From Pedococcus badiiscoriae (GTDB taxonomy: Bacteria; Actinomycetota; Actinomycetes; Actinomycetales; Dermatophilaceae), in the NCBI RefSeq assembly GCF_013408925.1, contig NZ_JACCAB010000001.1:1488001-1552000 (forward strand): 64,000 bases of DNA, given 5' to 3'. Of the stretch, positions 7,962-15,934 are shown piece after piece. The position numbers were made by a program, and so were the translations under genes. A model generated the notes under the pieces. That model was not told where the DNA came from. It saw only the letters and a program-made list of their open reading frames with translations, and made no database searches. Within the stretch, counting starts at the first letter, position 1. Every line of letters begins with the position of its first letter.

Positions 7962-9605
7962 TCAGGAGCGGCGTCGCCGCAGGCGTCGTACCAGGGGATC
8001 GAGCAGCAGCCCGACCTCCTCGACCCGCATCGCGTGCGCCAGACCGAGGGCGAGCAGCACGAACACCCCACCTCCGACGACCACCTCGGTGAGGGCGCCG
8101 GTCCACGACGTGCGCTCCTGCCCGGCAGCCTCGAGGGCACGGAGCACCAGCCAGGTGACGGCCCCGGCGGCGACGGAGGCCAGGCCGAGCCGCACGTAGC
8201 TGCGGACGCTCGCGCTCAGCCTCAGCGACCCGAGCCGGCGACGCAGCAGGACGAACCCGAGCACGGCGGCCGCGAGGTTGCTCACGGTCTGCCCGAGGCC
8301 CACGACCACCCCGGTGTGCGTGGGGTCTACCACTGCGGCGACGAGGTTGGCGATGGTCGCCACGACGGTGACGACGAGCTGGAGCCGGAACGGCGTCCGG
8401 GCGTCCTCGTAGGCGTAGAAGACCCGCTGGATGAGGTACAGCCACCCGAACGGGACCAGCCCCAGCATCATCGCGATCATCACCCGGCCGATGGCGGAGG
8501 ACTCGGCGGGTGAGTTGTCGAAGAACGCCACCCGTGCCACCTGGGTCCCGAGCAGGATCATCGCCACCGTGCCCGGCACGAGGAGGACGGCCGGCATCCG
8601 CAGCCCTCGTCCGAGGTCGGCGACGACCTCCGCGTCGTCGCCCTGGTGCGCGGCGTTGGACAGCCGGGTGAACAGGGCGGTGACCAGCGAGACGGTGATG
8701 AGCGAGTGGGGGAGCATGAACAGCAGGAAGGCGTACCCGTACGCGGCGAGCCCCGCGCCCTCCTCGCCCCGGACGTACAGCTGGTGACCGGCCCGGGTCA
8801 TCACCTGCGACGTGACGATGTAGCCGACCTGGCTGAGGGCCACCGCGGCGAAGGTCCAGCCCGCGACCCTCGAGGCGCTGCCGAGACCGACGCCGCGAAA
8901 CCCCCAGACGGGGCGGTAGCGGAACCCGCTGGCGCGCAGCGGCAGCCACAGGGCGACCGCCTGCACCGCCACCCCGAGGGTGGCGGTGCCGGCCAGGACC
9001 CAGATCATCAGGGGGGTCCAGGCGCCGACCTTGACGTTGGCGGGGAAGGCGAGCTTGAACCACAGCAGGCCGCCGATGGCGACGAGGTTGGCCAGCGCCG
9101 GTGCCCACATGTATGCCGTGAAGTGCCCGCGGGCGTTGAGCACCTGGCCGAAGAGCGTGTAGAGCCCGTAGAAGAACACCTGCGGCAGGCAGATGAACGC
9201 GAACGCCACCGCCAGCCCGACGGCGTGGGCGTCCCACTCGCGGGTCGCGAAGACCCGGACCAGGAGGGGAGCGGCGAGCGTCACCAGCACGGTCGCCCCG
9301 ACGAGCAGGGCCAGCGACAGGGTCAGCAGCCGGTTCACGAAGGCGTGCCCGCCGTCGTCGTGGCTGGCGGCCTTGGTGATCTGCGGGACGAGGACGGCGT
9401 TCAGCACCCCGCCGGCGAGCAGCAGGTAGAACTGGTTCGGCAGGGTGTTGGCGACCTGGAAGGTGTCGGCGGCGAGCCCGATGCCGATGACGCCGCTGAG
9501 CAGGGCCGCGCGGCCGAACCCCAGGACGCGGGACACGACGGTGCCGGCCGCCATCAGGGCGCTGGACCTGGCGAGGCTCTGCTCGCCGGCGGGCCGGTCC
9601 GTCAT
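7962..9605 (-). CDS. murJ: MurJ lipid II flippase
   Basis: A 547-residue polytopic protein of the MviN/MurJ family of the MOP superfamily, which flips lipid-linked peptidoglycan precursor across the membrane. The N-terminus (SSALMAAGTVVSRVLGFGRAALL) and roughly 14 hydrophobic segments are typical. It ends just after the last helices and lacks the pseudokinase tail of mycobacterial MviN, which is the next gene. It lies 40 bases after the DUF6049 gene. The ATG is embedded in a perfect 22-bp palindrome (9601-9622) that could hide both start and ribosome site in the mRNA. Confidence 0.93.
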   Translation of the reverse strand: MTDRPAGEQSLARSSALMAAGTVVSRVLGFGRAALLSGVIGIGLAADTFQVANTLPNQFYLLLAGGVLNAVLVPQITKAASHDDGGHAFVNRLLTLSLALLVGATVLVTLAAPLLVRVFATREWDAHAVGLAVAFAFICLPQVFFYGLYTLFGQVLNARGHFTAYMWAPALANLVAIGGLLWFKLAFPANVKVGAWTPLMIWVLAGTATLGVAVQAVALWLPLRASGFRYRPVWGFRGVGLGSASRVAGWTFAAVALSQVGYIVTSQVMTRAGHQLYVRGEEGAGLAAYGYAFLLFMLPHSLITVSLVTALFTRLSNAAHQGDDAEVVADLGRGLRMPAVLLVPGTVAMILLGTQVARVAFFDNSPAESSAIGRVMIAMMLGLVPFGWLYLIQRVFYAYEDARTPFRLQLVVTVVATIANLVAAVVDPTHTGVVVGLGQTVSNLAAAVLGFVLLRRRLGSLRLSASVRSYVRLGLASVAAGAVTWLVLRALEAAGQERTSWTGALTEVVVGGGVFVLLALGLAHAMRVEEVGLLLDPLVRRLRRRRS

Positions 9606-9622
9606 GAGAGGCCTCTCATGAC
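9601..9622. promoter_or_regulatory. Perfect 22-bp palindrome over the murJ start codon
   Basis: Half-site GTCATGAGAGG followed directly by its reverse complement. In the murJ mRNA it would form a 9-bp stem with a GGCC loop covering an AGAGG ribosome site and the AUG. The upstream half also encodes a five-codon mini-ORF (MRGLS) whose UGA overlaps the murJ AUG. It could be a translational switch or a protein site; this is inferred from the sequence only. Confidence 0.45.
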
Positions 9623-9644
9623 GTGGTCGTCGGCTGGTCGTCGG

Positions 9645-11729
9645 TCATGCGGTGGTGGCCTCTCGCGGGAGCCGGGCGCCGGGGCGTCGTCGGACGGTGC
9701 GCACGATACCGAGCAGTAGGACGAGCCCGCCCACCGCGGCCAGCCCGCCGTAGACCCAGTTGCCCGTCGGGGTGACGCGGACCTGGACGTCGGCGCCCTC
9801 GCCGATGACCGTGCCGTCCGGCGTGGTCAACCTGGTCCGGAGCGGGACCGACCCGGCGGCGAGCGCGGTCACGCTCACGGACACGGTGGCCCTGCTCTTG
9901 GGGCCGATCCGCAAGATGGGGGGCTGGCTGTCGATGCGCAGGCGCAGGTTGGACGCTTCCACCGTGAGCTTGACGTTCCCGACGGGCACGGCCAGGTCGT
10001 TCGTCACGGTGATCTGCAGCCGTCCGGAGTCCGCCAGGAAGTTGATGGTGCTGGCCGACACCTTGACCGCCGTGGTCGTCTGCCTGGCCGCCTGGGTGAC
10101 CCCGCCGCTGAGGGTGTCCCAGGCGGTCGGGGCGGCTCGCCAGCGGGTCGAGGCGAGCTGTTCGGCGGCGCGGGCCCAGGTGCGCAGGAACTCGTTGCCG
10201 TCGTCGCGGATCTGGGCGACACCCCGGACGGTCCGGACCGTCTGCTCGAGCTGGCTGATCCGGGCACTGGTCAGGACGGGCTGGCCACCGCCGGGCTCGA
10301 CCGTGGGCCGGGTCACCGGCGCGGCTGCCGTCCCGACCGCGTGCCTGGCGCTGGCCAGGAGGACGTCGGTCGTCGTGGGGGTGAGCCAGGGGATGCTGTC
10401 CACGGCGGCGAAGAAGGCCCGGGCTGCCGCGGGGTCGGGGTTGAACGAGCGGGGGGCCGCGACGAAGACGCTGCGCCCCTGCGTGCCGGGCAGCTCGTTG
10501 AGCAGTGCCACCGAGTCGGCCACGAACTGCTGGGTGCTCAGCACCCCTGCGGATGCGGACGTCGTCTGGGTGAGCAGGGTGCTGAGCGCGTCGTCGTATG
10601 CCAGGAGGGGCAAGCCGGTCGTGCTGCGCTGCGCCGAGCCGGGCGAGTTGGTCGTGCCCGGGGTGGTCAGCACCGCGGCCGAGGTCACCTGTCCGGCGAG
10701 GGCCGGCTGTTGGAAGAGCCGCCGCAGGGCGGTCTCACGGGTCAAGGTGTAGCCGCCGTCGGCCGGCCACGCCACGTCCGCGCGTCCGCCGAGCCTCTGG
10801 GCGACCGCCTGCGAGCGCGCCACCAGGGTGCGCATCAGGGACTGGGCCGTGCTGGCCCCGGCGACCGCGGCGAGGTCGGCGTCGGTGTCAGGCAGGACCC
10901 ACGGGGTGTGCCGCGCTGCGGCGTCGGTGATGCGGGTCTGGGTCGCGGTGCGGATCGCCGTCTCCGGGTCACTCTGGGCGGCGCTCGAGCCGATGTCCAC
11001 GCCCCTCTGGAGCAGCGTGGGGGTGAGGGTGGGGTCGATCGCCCAGGTGACGGGCGCGTCCTGGGTGGCGTCGATGACCCGGCTGACCCGGGACCCGTCG
11101 GCGAGGGCGTCGCTCCAGGCCTTCTGCCGGCCGGCGCCCGGGCCGCCGAACAGCTGGGGGTCCGGGTCCAGGGTGAGCGGCACGGCCCAGCTGATCGAGA
11201 TGGGTTCGTACTGCTTGGTCCGTTGGTAGCCGGCGAAGGTCCGGACGCTGGCGGTGCCGGTCTGCACGCTGAGCGGGATGGCGCCGTAGGCCGCCCGTCC
11301 CAGCGAAGCCAGTCGATGCACCGTGACGTAGAAGGTCGCCGTCCCCCCGGCCGGCACCGCGCCGGCGAGCCGGGTCCGGCCGACGACGGTGCCCTGGGCC
11401 GGGCCGACCTCGGTCGCCCAGTTCTGGACGGCCTCGCGGGTCGACCGCAGGGAGGTGTCGTCGGTGGGCATCACGACGGCCACGGTGGGTCCGTTGAGGG
11501 GCCTGGAGCCGTCGTTGCGCATCGTCCCGGTGACGACGAGGTCCTGGCCGGGCAGGGCGACGGCGGGAGTCATTCCCGTGAGGGCGAGGGCGACGCTCGT
11601 GGCCGACGCCGAGCCCCTACCCACACCTGCCCTCGAGGCCACACCCGAGGCCGTCCCGGGAGTCGCGGCTCCCAGAGGCAGCGCGATCGCGGCCGCGAGG
11701 AGCACGCGGCATACGGAGGCGCGGTGCAT
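9645..11729 (-). CDS. DUF6049 family secreted, membrane-anchored protein
   Basis: A 694-residue protein with an N-terminal signal peptide (VLLAAAIALPLGAATPGTASG), a large extracytoplasmic region and a C-terminal membrane anchor near residues 657-677 (GLAAVGGLVLLLGIV) followed by Arg residues. It is the counterpart of Rv3909, always found between a Nudix gene and murJ. Its function is unknown; the constant neighbourhood suggests a wall or envelope role coupled to lipid II export. The ATG shares its A with the TGA of the upstream Nudix gene (TGATG), so translation is probably coupled. GTG at 11732 is an alternative but lies too close to GGGGA. Confidence 0.82.
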   Translation of the reverse strand: MHRASVCRVLLAAAIALPLGAATPGTASGVASRAGVGRGSASATSVALALTGMTPAVALPGQDLVVTGTMRNDGSRPLNGPTVAVVMPTDDTSLRSTREAVQNWATEVGPAQGTVVGRTRLAGAVPAGGTATFYVTVHRLASLGRAAYGAIPLSVQTGTASVRTFAGYQRTKQYEPISISWAVPLTLDPDPQLFGGPGAGRQKAWSDALADGSRVSRVIDATQDAPVTWAIDPTLTPTLLQRGVDIGSSAAQSDPETAIRTATQTRITDAAARHTPWVLPDTDADLAAVAGASTAQSLMRTLVARSQAVAQRLGGRADVAWPADGGYTLTRETALRRLFQQPALAGQVTSAAVLTTPGTTNSPGSAQRSTTGLPLLAYDDALSTLLTQTTSASAGVLSTQQFVADSVALLNELPGTQGRSVFVAAPRSFNPDPAAARAFFAAVDSIPWLTPTTTDVLLASARHAVGTAAAPVTRPTVEPGGGQPVLTSARISQLEQTVRTVRGVAQIRDDGNEFLRTWARAAEQLASTRWRAAPTAWDTLSGGVTQAARQTTTAVKVSASTINFLADSGRLQITVTNDLAVPVGNVKLTVEASNLRLRIDSQPPILRIGPKSRATVSVSVTALAAGSVPLRTRLTTPDGTVIGEGADVQVRVTPTGNWVYGGLAAVGGLVLLLGIVRTVRRRPGARLPREATTA

Positions 11730-12223
11730 CACCCGTCCCCGGCCAGACGCGCCCAGGCCTGCCTCGCGATGCGTCGCTCATTGGGGAAGGTGAGGTGCTC
11801 GTGGGCCTCGCGCAGCGGCAGCCAGGCGACATCGATCGCCTCGTGGTCGGGGTCGTTCTCGATGGTGAGATGGCCCCCGGTGGCTTCGAGCAGGTAGTGG
11901 TGGACGAACTTGTGCACCCGTCGCTGGCCGGTCGCGAACCAGTAGTCGATGGTGCCGAGCTCGGTCAGGACGCGGCCCTCGATGCCGGTCTCCTCCTCGA
12001 CCTCGCGGGCCGCCGCCTGCTGGAGCGTCTCGTCGTTCTCGAGGTGCCCCTTGGGCAGGCACCACTCGATCCGGCCGGCGCGGTTGCGGCGCGCGATCAC
12101 CGCGATCCGGGCGACGCCCTCGTGCACGTCGACGACGATTCCCCCGGCGGAGCGCTCCTCGACCGCGGGCAGCCGGGGCCGGGCGGGCACCAGCCTTTCG
12201 GGGTCGCGAGCGGGGGAGGTCAC
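11729..12223 (-). CDS. Nudix hydrolase (MutT4-like)
   Basis: A 164-residue Nudix protein. The Nudix box is complete at residues 59-81: Gly59, Glu65, then REVEEETGI starting at Arg73. The family hydrolyses nucleoside diphosphates linked to another group; the substrate here is not evident. In this genomic position mycobacteria carry mutT4 (Rv3908). The GTG start has no Shine-Dalgarno but TAGAGT ends six bases upstream, which points to a leaderless transcript. The stop overlaps the DUF6049 start. The gene is divergent from pcnA with only 35 bases between the two starts. Confidence 0.9.
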   Translation of the reverse strand: MTSPARDPERLVPARPRLPAVEERSAGGIVVDVHEGVARIAVIARRNRAGRIEWCLPKGHLENDETLQQAAAREVEEETGIEGRVLTELGTIDYWFATGQRRVHKFVHHYLLEATGGHLTIENDPDHEAIDVAWLPLREAHEHLTFPNERRIARQAWARLAGDG

Positions 12224-12229
12224 GCTGCC

Positions 12230-12250
12230 ACTCTAACGAGCGCCTACCCT
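12230..12250. promoter_or_regulatory. Divergent leaderless promoters of the Nudix gene and pcnA
   Basis: The gap holds two -10-like hexamers facing outward. TAGAGT (12235 to 12230, minus strand) lies six bases before the Nudix GTG, and TACCCT (12245-12250, plus strand) lies eight bases before the pcnA GTG. That spacing puts each transcription start at the start codon. Their -35 regions must overlap the opposite promoter. Confidence 0.5.
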
Positions 12251-12258
12251 TGACCTCC

Positions 12259-13785
12259 GTGTCCACCGCCGATCCCCGCGAGCCGCAGACCGGCCCTGCC
12301 CCCGCGTCCGGGGCGCCGCTGCTGCCCGAGCTGATGCGTCGGGCCACGGCCCACCTCGCGCCGGTGGTGCCGCTGCTGACCGAGCTCGGTGAGCTCTTCG
12401 CGGCGCAGGGCCACGAGCTCGCCCTGGTCGGCGGTCCGGTGCGCGACGCCTTCCTCGGCCGGCTCTCGCCCGACCTCGACTTCACCACCAGCGCGACCCC
12501 GGACGAGACGCTCGCGATCCTCCGGCCGTGGGCCGACGCCCACTGGGACATCGGACGCGAGTTCGGCACGATCGGTGCGCGGCGCGGCGAGCACACGGTC
12601 GAGGTCACGAGCTACCGCGCGGATGCCTACGATGGTCAGTCCCGCAAGCCCGTGGTGGCCTTCGGCGACAACCTCGGGGACGACCTCGTCCGGCGTGACT
12701 TCACCGTCAACGCGATGGCGATGCGGCTTCCGTCGATGGAGTTCGTCGACCCGTATGCCGGGTTGGCGGACCTCGCCGCGCGGCGCCTGCGCACCCCGGG
12801 GCCCCCCGAGGTGTCGTTCGGCGACGACCCGCTGCGGATGATGCGCGCCTGCCGGTTCGCGGCGCAGCTCGGCGTCGACGTCGCCCCCGAGGTGCGCGAG
12901 GCGATGAGGGCGATGGCGCCGTCGATCGAGATCGTGTCGGCCGAGCGGGTCCGCGACGAGCTGACCAAGCTCCTGCTCGCCCCGCAGCCGCGGGCCGGGT
13001 TGCGGCTGCTCGTCGAGTCGGGTCTGGCCGACCACGTGCTGCCCGAGCTGCCGGCGCTCAAGCTCGAGGTCGACGAGCACCACCGCCACAAGGACGTCTA
13101 CGAGCACTCGCTGACCGTCCTCGACCAGGCGATCGCGCTCGAGGGACCGCCCGACGGACCGGAGTCCTCGGTGCCGGGACCGGACCTGGTGCTCCGGCTG
13201 GCCGCGCTGCTGCACGACGTCGGCAAGCCCGCGACCCGCCGGTTCGAGGCGGGGGGCGGCGTCTCGTTCCACCACCACGAGGTGGTCGGCGCGAAGCTCA
13301 CCGCGAAGAGGCTCAAGGCGCTGCGCTTCGACAAGGACACCGTCAAGGCGGTGTCGCGCCTGGTCGAGCTGCACCTGCGGTTCCACGGCTACGGCGACGG
13401 CGCCTGGACCGACTCCGCCGTGCGCCGCTACGTCACGGATGCCGGGCCGTTGCTCCCGCGGCTGCACCGGCTGACCCGGTCGGACTCGACCACCCGCAAC
13501 GCCCGCAAGGCGGCCCGGCTCTCGCAGACCTATGACGCCCTCGAGGTCCGCATCGAGGCCCTCATGGAGGCCGAGGAGCTGGCCAAGGTGCGGCCCGAGC
13601 TCGACGGCAACCAGATCGCGGCCGTCCTGGGCATCAGGCCGGGCCCGGTGCTGGGTCGCGCCTACGCCCACCTCCTCGAGGTGCGCCTCGACCGGGGGAT
13701 CATCGGCCAGGACGCCGTCGAGCAGGAGCTGCGCGACTGGTGGGCGCAGCAGCCCGAGTCCTCCGCGGAGCCGACCGGTCCGTGA
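12259..13785 (+). CDS. pcnA: CCA-adding tRNA nucleotidyltransferase
   Basis: A 508-residue enzyme that adds or repairs the 3' CCA of tRNAs. The nucleotidyltransferase head has GGPVRD (58-63) and the metal-binding DLD (72-74). The RNA-binding domain contains DDPLRMMRACRFAAQLG. A C-terminal HD domain with LLHDVGKPATRRF (about 316-328) is typical of actinobacterial members. I chose GTG 12259 because TACCCT sits at leaderless spacing; TTG 12250 would add three residues. Downstream it faces ino1 across an array of palindromes. Confidence 0.94.
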   Translation: MSTADPREPQTGPAPASGAPLLPELMRRATAHLAPVVPLLTELGELFAAQGHELALVGGPVRDAFLGRLSPDLDFTTSATPDETLAILRPWADAHWDIGREFGTIGARRGEHTVEVTSYRADAYDGQSRKPVVAFGDNLGDDLVRRDFTVNAMAMRLPSMEFVDPYAGLADLAARRLRTPGPPEVSFGDDPLRMMRACRFAAQLGVDVAPEVREAMRAMAPSIEIVSAERVRDELTKLLLAPQPRAGLRLLVESGLADHVLPELPALKLEVDEHHRHKDVYEHSLTVLDQAIALEGPPDGPESSVPGPDLVLRLAALLHDVGKPATRRFEAGGGVSFHHHEVVGAKLTAKRLKALRFDKDTVKAVSRLVELHLRFHGYGDGAWTDSAVRRYVTDAGPLLPRLHRLTRSDSTTRNARKAARLSQTYDALEVRIEALMEAEELAKVRPELDGNQIAAVLGIRPGPVLGRAYAHLLEVRLDRGIIGQDAVEQELRDWWAQQPESSAEPTGP

Positions 13786-13804
13786 GCGTCGCGGGGAGCG
13801 GGGG

Positions 13805-13878
13805 TCTGTGCACAGAGCTCCGTGCCAGTGCGCACGGAGCCGGTCTCCGCGCAGAAGGCGCCACGTCTGTGCACAGAC
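13805..13878. repeat. Intergenic palindromic repeats TCTGTGCACAGA (two copies) around a hairpin
   Basis: TCTGTGCACAGA occurs at 13805-13816 and 13866-13877. Between them is a hairpin with arms GCTCCGTG (13817-13824) and CACGGAGC (13833-13840). A third copy with 17 identical bases (CACGTCTGTGCACAGAC) lies at 53007-53023, also between genes. This looks like a small dispersed intergenic repeat family; its function is unknown. Confidence 0.55.
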
Positions 13879-13918
13879 TTCCGCTCCTCGGGGTGCGAGG
13901 GCCTGGCGCGCCGTTCCG

Positions 13919-13968
13919 GCATACGAAAGGGGCACCCGACCACGTGGTCAGGTGCCCCTTTCGTATGC
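13919..13968. terminator. Bidirectional terminator: 50-bp near-perfect palindrome
   Basis: The arms GCATACGAAAGGGGCACC and its exact complement are 18 bp long. The 14-base centre is itself the palindrome GACCACGTGGTC flanked by a C and an A. Only that C/A pair breaks the symmetry of the whole 50 bp. AAA and TTT tracts at the arms suit termination in both directions between the ends of pcnA and ino1 (ino1 stops nine bases away). Confidence 0.85.
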
Positions 13969-13977
13969 GTCCGAGCG

Positions 13978-15069
13978 TCAGCGCTCTTCGGTGCCTGCGA
14001 TGAAGGCCTCGAGCTTGGTGCGACCCTCGGTGTCCTCGCGCTGCACGGGCGGGGACTTCATGAGGTAGGACGAGGCGCTGATCAGCGCGCCGCCGATGCC
14101 GCGGTCCTTGGCGATCTTCGCCGCACGGATGGCGTCGATGATGATGCCGGCCGAGTTGGGGGAGTCCCAGACCTCGAGCTTGTACTCGAGGTTCAGGGGG
14201 ACGTCGCCGAACGCGCGACCCTCGAGGCGGACGTAGGCCCACTTGCGGTCGTCGAGCCACGCGACGTAGTCCGACGGGCCGATGTGGACGTTGCGGCTGT
14301 CCGTCAGGCCGGCCAGCGCGCCCGTGAGGTTGGACGTGACGGCCTGGGTCTTGGAGACCTTCTTGGACTCGAGGCGCTCGCGCTCGAGCATGTTCTTGAA
14401 GTCCATGTTGCCGCCGACGTTGAGCTGGTAGGTGCGGTCCAGCGTCACGCCACGGTCCTCGAACAGCTTGGCCATCACGCGGTGCGTGATGGTCGCGCCG
14501 ACCTGCGACTTGATGTCGTCACCGATGACCGGCACGCCGGCAGCCTCGAACTTGGCAGCCCACTCGGGGTCGGAGGCGATGAAGACGGGCAGGGCGTTGA
14601 CGAAGGCCACGCCGGCGTCGATGGCGCACTGGGCGTAGAACTTGTCGGCGACCTCGGAGCCCACCGGGAGGTAGGAGACGAGCACGTCGGCCTTGGTGTC
14701 CTTGAGGACCTGGACGATGTCCACGGGCTCGGCATCGGACTGCTCGATGGTCTGGGCGTAGTACTTGCCGATGCCGTCGTAGGTGTGACCGCGTTGCACG
14801 GTGACGCCGGTGGGCGGCACGTCGGCGATGCGGATGGTGTTGTTCTCGGAGTTGCCGATGGCCTCGGCGAGGTCGAAGCCGACCTTCTTGGCGTCCACGT
14901 CGAAGGCGGCGACGAACTCGACGTCCTTGACGTGGTAGTCACCGAAGGTGACGTGCATGAGCCCGGGGACGTTGCCAGCCGGGTCGGCGTCCTTGTAGTA
15001 CTCGACACCCTGCACCAGCGAGCTGGCGCAGTTGCCGACGCCAACGATGGCGACGCGAACGGATCCCAT
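13978..15069 (-). CDS. ino1: myo-Inositol-1-phosphate synthase
   Basis: A 363-residue NAD-dependent enzyme that converts glucose 6-phosphate to inositol 1-phosphate. It is the first step to inositol, mycothiol and phosphatidylinositol in actinobacteria. Visible features are the Rossmann GVGNCASSL near the N-terminus, the LPVGSE segment, the conserved [11 protein letters not shown] region and [12 protein letters not shown] with the catalytic Lys. The length matches the short actinobacterial form. It lies 12 bases after the PadR gene on the same strand, the order also seen in mycobacteria (Rv0047c-Rv0046c), so its expression probably depends on the PadR operator at 15755-15781. Confidence 0.96.
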   Translation of the reverse strand: MGSVRVAIVGVGNCASSLVQGVEYYKDADPAGNVPGLMHVTFGDYHVKDVEFVAAFDVDAKKVGFDLAEAIGNSENNTIRIADVPPTGVTVQRGHTYDGIGKYYAQTIEQSDAEPVDIVQVLKDTKADVLVSYLPVGSEVADKFYAQCAIDAGVAFVNALPVFIASDPEWAAKFEAAGVPVIGDDIKSQVGATITHRVMAKLFEDRGVTLDRTYQLNVGGNMDFKNMLERERLESKKVSKTQAVTSNLTGALAGLTDSRNVHIGPSDYVAWLDDRKWAYVRLEGRAFGDVPLNLEYKLEVWDSPNSAGIIIDAIRAAKIAKDRGIGGALISASSYLMKSPPVQREDTEGRTKLEAFIAGTEER

Positions 15070-15081
15070 GGGTTACTCCTT

Positions 15082-15669
15082 CTAGAGCTTTTGTGCGGTG
15101 GGGTTGGTGGCCGAGGCGGGGATGTTCCGCTCGGCGGTGATGAGCTCGTTGAGCCAGCGGACCTCGCGCTCGGCGGAGTCCAGGCCGTGCCGCTCGAGAG
15201 CGGTGGTGTAGGTATCGAAGCGCTCGCGGTTCTTGGCCGAGCTGGTGCGGATGTTCTCCAACCGCTCCTCCAGCCGGCTCCGGCGCCCCTCGAGGATGCG
15301 CAGCCGCACCTCGGCCTCGGTGCGGGCGAAGAACGCGAGGTGGACGTCGAACGTGTCGTCCTCCCACGCGGTGGGCCCGGCCTCCTTGAGCAGCTCCTGG
15401 AAGTGCTCCTTGCCGTCGGCCGTCAGCTCGTAGACGATGCGGGCCCGCTTGGATCCGGAGGTGGCTGCCGTGTGCTGGGTGCTGACTGCCTCCGCGATGA
15501 GGCCCTGGTCGAGCAGCCCACGCAGGCAGGGGTACAAGGTGCCGTAGGAGAGCGCCCGGAAGACGCCCAGCGCCGCGTTGAGGCGCTTGCGCAGCTCGTA
15601 GCCGTGCATGGGGCTCTCGTGCAGGAGACCGAGGACGGCGAACTCGAGCAGTTCGGAACGACGGCTCAT
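15082..15669 (-). CDS. PadR family transcriptional regulator
   Basis: A 195-residue PadR-type repressor. The N-terminal winged helix (LLEFAVLGLLHESPMHGYEL to SYGTLYPCLRGLLDQGLI) is followed by a Vir_act_alpha C-terminal helical domain that dimerises. The ATG at 15669 was chosen because GGGAGG lies 11 bases upstream; a GTG four codons earlier overlaps that site. It precedes ino1 in a probable operon. A perfect AT-rich inverted repeat 85 bases upstream of the start is the likely operator and implies autoregulation together with ino1. The effector is unknown. Confidence 0.92.
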   Translation of the reverse strand: MSRRSELLEFAVLGLLHESPMHGYELRKRLNAALGVFRALSYGTLYPCLRGLLDQGLIAEAVSTQHTAATSGSKRARIVYELTADGKEHFQELLKEAGPTAWEDDTFDVHLAFFARTEAEVRLRILEGRRSRLEERLENIRTSSAKNRERFDTYTTALERHGLDSAEREVRWLNELITAERNIPASATNPTAQKL

Positions 15670-15754
15670 GACTGGCAGCACCTCCCTTCGCGTTCAACGC
15701 ACGGACCTCGTCCGTGGCAGTCCCCGTGTGTTCGGCAGACGGAGGTAGCGTACA

Positions 15755-15781
15755 CCAGATATATCGAACCGATATATCTGG
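15755..15781. promoter_or_regulatory. PadR operator: perfect 12+3+12 inverted repeat
   Basis: CCAGATATATCG at 15755-15766, spacer AAC, then its exact complement at 15770-15781. GTAC tetramers flank both sides (15750-15753 and 15783-15786), keeping the symmetry over 37 bp. The AT-rich core stands out in this high-GC DNA and resembles GATATATC-type sites reported for PadR proteins. It lies between the PadR gene and ponA, so it may affect both directions. Confidence 0.8.
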
Positions 15782-15934
15782 AGTACGTTCCGGAAACGAG
15801 CGGCGCTGAGAGTGCGTTGAGAGGGCGAAATGCACGTTTCAGATGTCAGCCAGTCATACTGAGGGTCAATTCGCTGTGCGCGGGTGGCCCCTGGGCCGCA
15901 CCCGCGCCAGTTGTATGCAGATCGGGAAGGTCAG

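Noticed and set aside
13942..13947. CACGTG core, as in parS
   Set aside because: The flanks are GAC/GTC, not TTT/AAA, and it is the loop of a terminator palindrome.
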